Shown here one piece after another: positions 4,890 to 6,339 of a stretch of DNA of 6,339 bases (its first letter is position 1; every line of letters starts with the position of its first letter). The position numbers and the translations under genes were made by a program. The stretch spans positions 3,240-9,578 of the forward strand of contig MFXA01000056.1 of the NCBI GenBank assembly GCA_001787455.1, given 5' to 3'. The notes beneath the pieces were generated by a model that saw nothing but the letters and a program-made list of their open reading frames with translations, was not told the DNA's origin and ran no database searches. This DNA comes from Candidatus Peregrinibacteria bacterium RIFCSPLOWO2_01_FULL_39_12 (GTDB lineage Bacteria > Patescibacteriota > Gracilibacteria > UBA1369 > LOWO2-01-FULL-3).

Positions 4890-6339
4890 CTACTGAGGTA
4901 GAATAATTATTGCATCAATATTGGACTGCGGCACTTCAAACACTTTCACTCCCTTAATTAAAGCCTCGCTGTTAACACTGATATCCTCATATCTCGGCTC
5001 TAAAATGTTTTTGTAATCGTTGACCAATTTAAGGATAGACTGATTTGCGCTAAAATAAGCTTTTAAAGCAACAACCTGCTGGGAAGAATCAACAAATTTT
5101 TCCATAGAATTATAAGCGCTGTCCCCATTCATAGCCTGCACTTCAGCAAAAAACTGCTCTTCGTAAACCACCCTCTGATCATTTAAAAGCATGTATTCCG
5201 CACGAACCCTTTCGATTTCGCTCTCGATAAACACAGAGGTACTCTCCGCTTTTCCGATAAACTCTTTCATTAAATTAAGATGATCCACCAAAGCCGCACG
5301 CCTGTCCACAGCCAAATCAAGCAGTTTATATATATCGGTTTCACTGATATTTTTTAAACTTCTAATAAGTTCGGCATACTCCGAAAAACGATGTTTTTTA
5401 AAATCCCCTATTTCACCAAACACAAAACTTGCGGTAAGTCCGGATGTTGACCCCCAAGTGGTAATCGGCTCGGCAATAATATTTTCCACCGCAGGCTGAT
5501 ATTCAAGCCCGAAAATATAAGAAGAAACTACGCCAAAAATATTTCCGGAAGAATCGTCGGAAAGTTTATCTCCGGCCTCCAACCCGCCGCCAACCGTATC
5601 AACCCCATTACTATCCGACTCTTCGCTAACCTCATCTCCCCAGAAAATGAAAACTTTGTACCATCCAAAAACAAAAAACAATAGAGCAATAACTGCGACA
5701 ACAAAAACCGAAGCAAAAACAACGATTTTCCTTTTGGTAATCCCCGCGGATTCCAAAACTTTAAAAAATTCGCTCTTAAATTCTTCAATTTCCTCAGTCT
5801 GACTGCCTTGATTGTCTATCGCTTTCACTTCAGGCATATCAACCCCTGCAGTCTTGGCAGAAAAAAGCTTTTTTTCTTCAACAACTTCGGCAACAATAGG
5901 CTTTTCTTCTGGCATGCTGGCTGACCAAGGCTCAGTTTCTTTCACCGAAAAATCTTCTTTTACTTCATCAAAAGATTTTTTTTCAACTTTTTCACTAGTC
6001 TCAAGCTCATCAGCCTCCTTTTTTTCTTCAAGAGGACGGTCAACCAAAGGCTTATCATCCAAAGGTTTTTCCTCCAAAAGTTCTTCAGGAAAAATAGAAG
6101 TTTCAAAAGGATTTACAGGAATTTCAGTATCGATGGGTTCAAACTTTTTAGTGCTTTCACCTCCACGTGCAGTCGCTTTCTGATACTCTCCCTTCTTCTC
6201 TTTATGCCAGTCTTGACCACCATAGCGAGTTTCATAAGACATCGGCGGCAAATCGGAACTAAACGGATTAATTGGAGCAACCGGCAGTTCGGGAGGAATA
6301 CTTTCCGGCTCAATCGGCTTTACGGCTTCAGCCGCCTTT
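4890..6339 (-). CDS. Large single-pass membrane protein with acidic proline-rich arm and helical outer domain, N-terminus cut by window edge
   Basis: I do not recognise this protein. The frame is open from the right edge to the TAG at 4890, giving 482 residues with the true start outside. Positions below count from the in-frame TTG at 6251, with 29 codons before it. The N-terminal arm (to about 170) is rich in Glu, Lys and Pro and looks disordered. It contains two P-[IV]-N-P-F motifs (coding bases 6261-6275 and 6105-6119) and a KPL/KPL/RPL triplet (residues 62-74). One transmembrane helix (about 175-203) follows a basic ITKRK, and acidic residues follow it, so the arm is cytoplasmic and the C-terminus outside. 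After a Gly/Ser/Asp-rich linker (205-235) comes a mostly helical domain (about 285-420, coiled-coil-like around 330-370), and the protein ends in a hydrophobic IDAIIILPQ. There is no cleavable signal or enzyme motif. It is upstream of and co-oriented with the RelA/SpoT gene. A structural or envelope role is only a guess. Confidence 0.82.
   Translation of the reverse strand, partial: KAAEAVKPIEPESIPPELPVAPINPFSSDLPPMSYETRYGGQDWHKEKKGEYQKATARGGESTKKFEPIDTEIPVNPFETSIFPEELLEEKPLDDKPLVDRPLEEKKEADELETSEKVEKKSFDEVKEDFSVKETEPWSASMPEEKPIVAEVVEEKKLFSAKTAGVDMPEVKAIDNQGSQTEEIEEFKSEFFKVLESAGITKRKIVVFASVFVVAVIALLFFVFGWYKVFIFWGDEVSEESDSNGVDTVGGGLEAGDKLSDDSSGNIFGVVSSYIFGLEYQPAVENIIAEPITTWGSTSGLTASFVFGEIGDFKKHRFSEYAELIRSLKNISETDIYKLLDLAVDRRAALVDHLNLMKEFIGKAESTSVFIESEIERVRAEYMLLNDQRVVYEEQFFAEVQAMNGDSAYNSMEKFVDSSQQVVALKAYFSANQSILKLVNDYKNILEPRYEDISVNSEALIKGVKVFEVPQSNIDAIIILPQ

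Noticed and set aside
5812..6183. A 123-codon plus-strand frame encoding a serine- and phenylalanine-rich product
   Set aside because: Its composition is the mirror of the Glu/Lys-rich arm coded on the opposite strand, as expected for a shadow frame.
6249..6251. TTG as the start of the large membrane protein
   Set aside because: The frame stays open for 29 more codons to the window edge, with the same Pro/Glu-rich composition and a matching PINPF motif, so the gene begins outside.
1..6339. Alternative genetic code with TGA read as glycine, as in some candidate phyla
   Set aside because: The small membrane-protein gene ends at TGA one base before the next start, and no frame needs TGA read-through.

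Overview
This is an AT-rich bacterial window (seven 60-base lines counted by hand average about 38% GC) with six protein genes and very short gaps. The standard code fits, with TAA, TAG and TGA all used as stops. Small housekeeping genes, a RecO without its zinc finger, almost no Shine-Dalgarno sequences and a large protein I cannot assign suggest a reduced-genome lineage such as Patescibacteria (Candidate Phyla Radiation). That placement is inference; another low-GC bacterium is possible. No tRNA, rRNA, CRISPR array, insertion sequence or prophage gene was seen.

Layout: (1) 1-215, minus strand: the start of gatC, running off the left edge. (2) 216-281: a 66-base divergent spacer with two overlapping -10 boxes facing opposite ways. 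(3) 282-2601, plus strand: a compact four-gene cluster of a small three-helix membrane protein, a RibL/TagD-type nucleotidyltransferase, FtsX and RecO. The genes are 1-2 bases apart, or overlap slightly at ftsX depending on its start. (4) 2602-2618: a 17-base convergent junction with no convincing terminator. (5) 2619-4811, minus strand: a long RelA/SpoT homologue. (6) 4812-4889: a 78-base spacer with candidate promoter elements and an inverted repeat. (7) 4890-6339, minus strand: a large single-pass membrane protein whose frame stays open through the right edge, so its N-terminus is missing.

How the genes relate: the plus-strand cluster mixes cofactor or nucleotide metabolism, cell division and recombination repair, and looks like a housekeeping operon of convenience. 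The RelA/SpoT protein should make (p)ppGpp, but its hydrolase domain has lost nearly all catalytic residues, so it is probably synthesis-only. FtsX appears without an adjacent ftsE. The large membrane protein has an acidic, proline-rich cytoplasmic arm with repeated short motifs and a helical outer domain; its function is unknown.

I see no wholly new multi-gene system. The best leads are the hydrolase-dead RelA/SpoT protein, the unassigned membrane protein, and the overlapping divergent promoter with a near-leaderless transcript.
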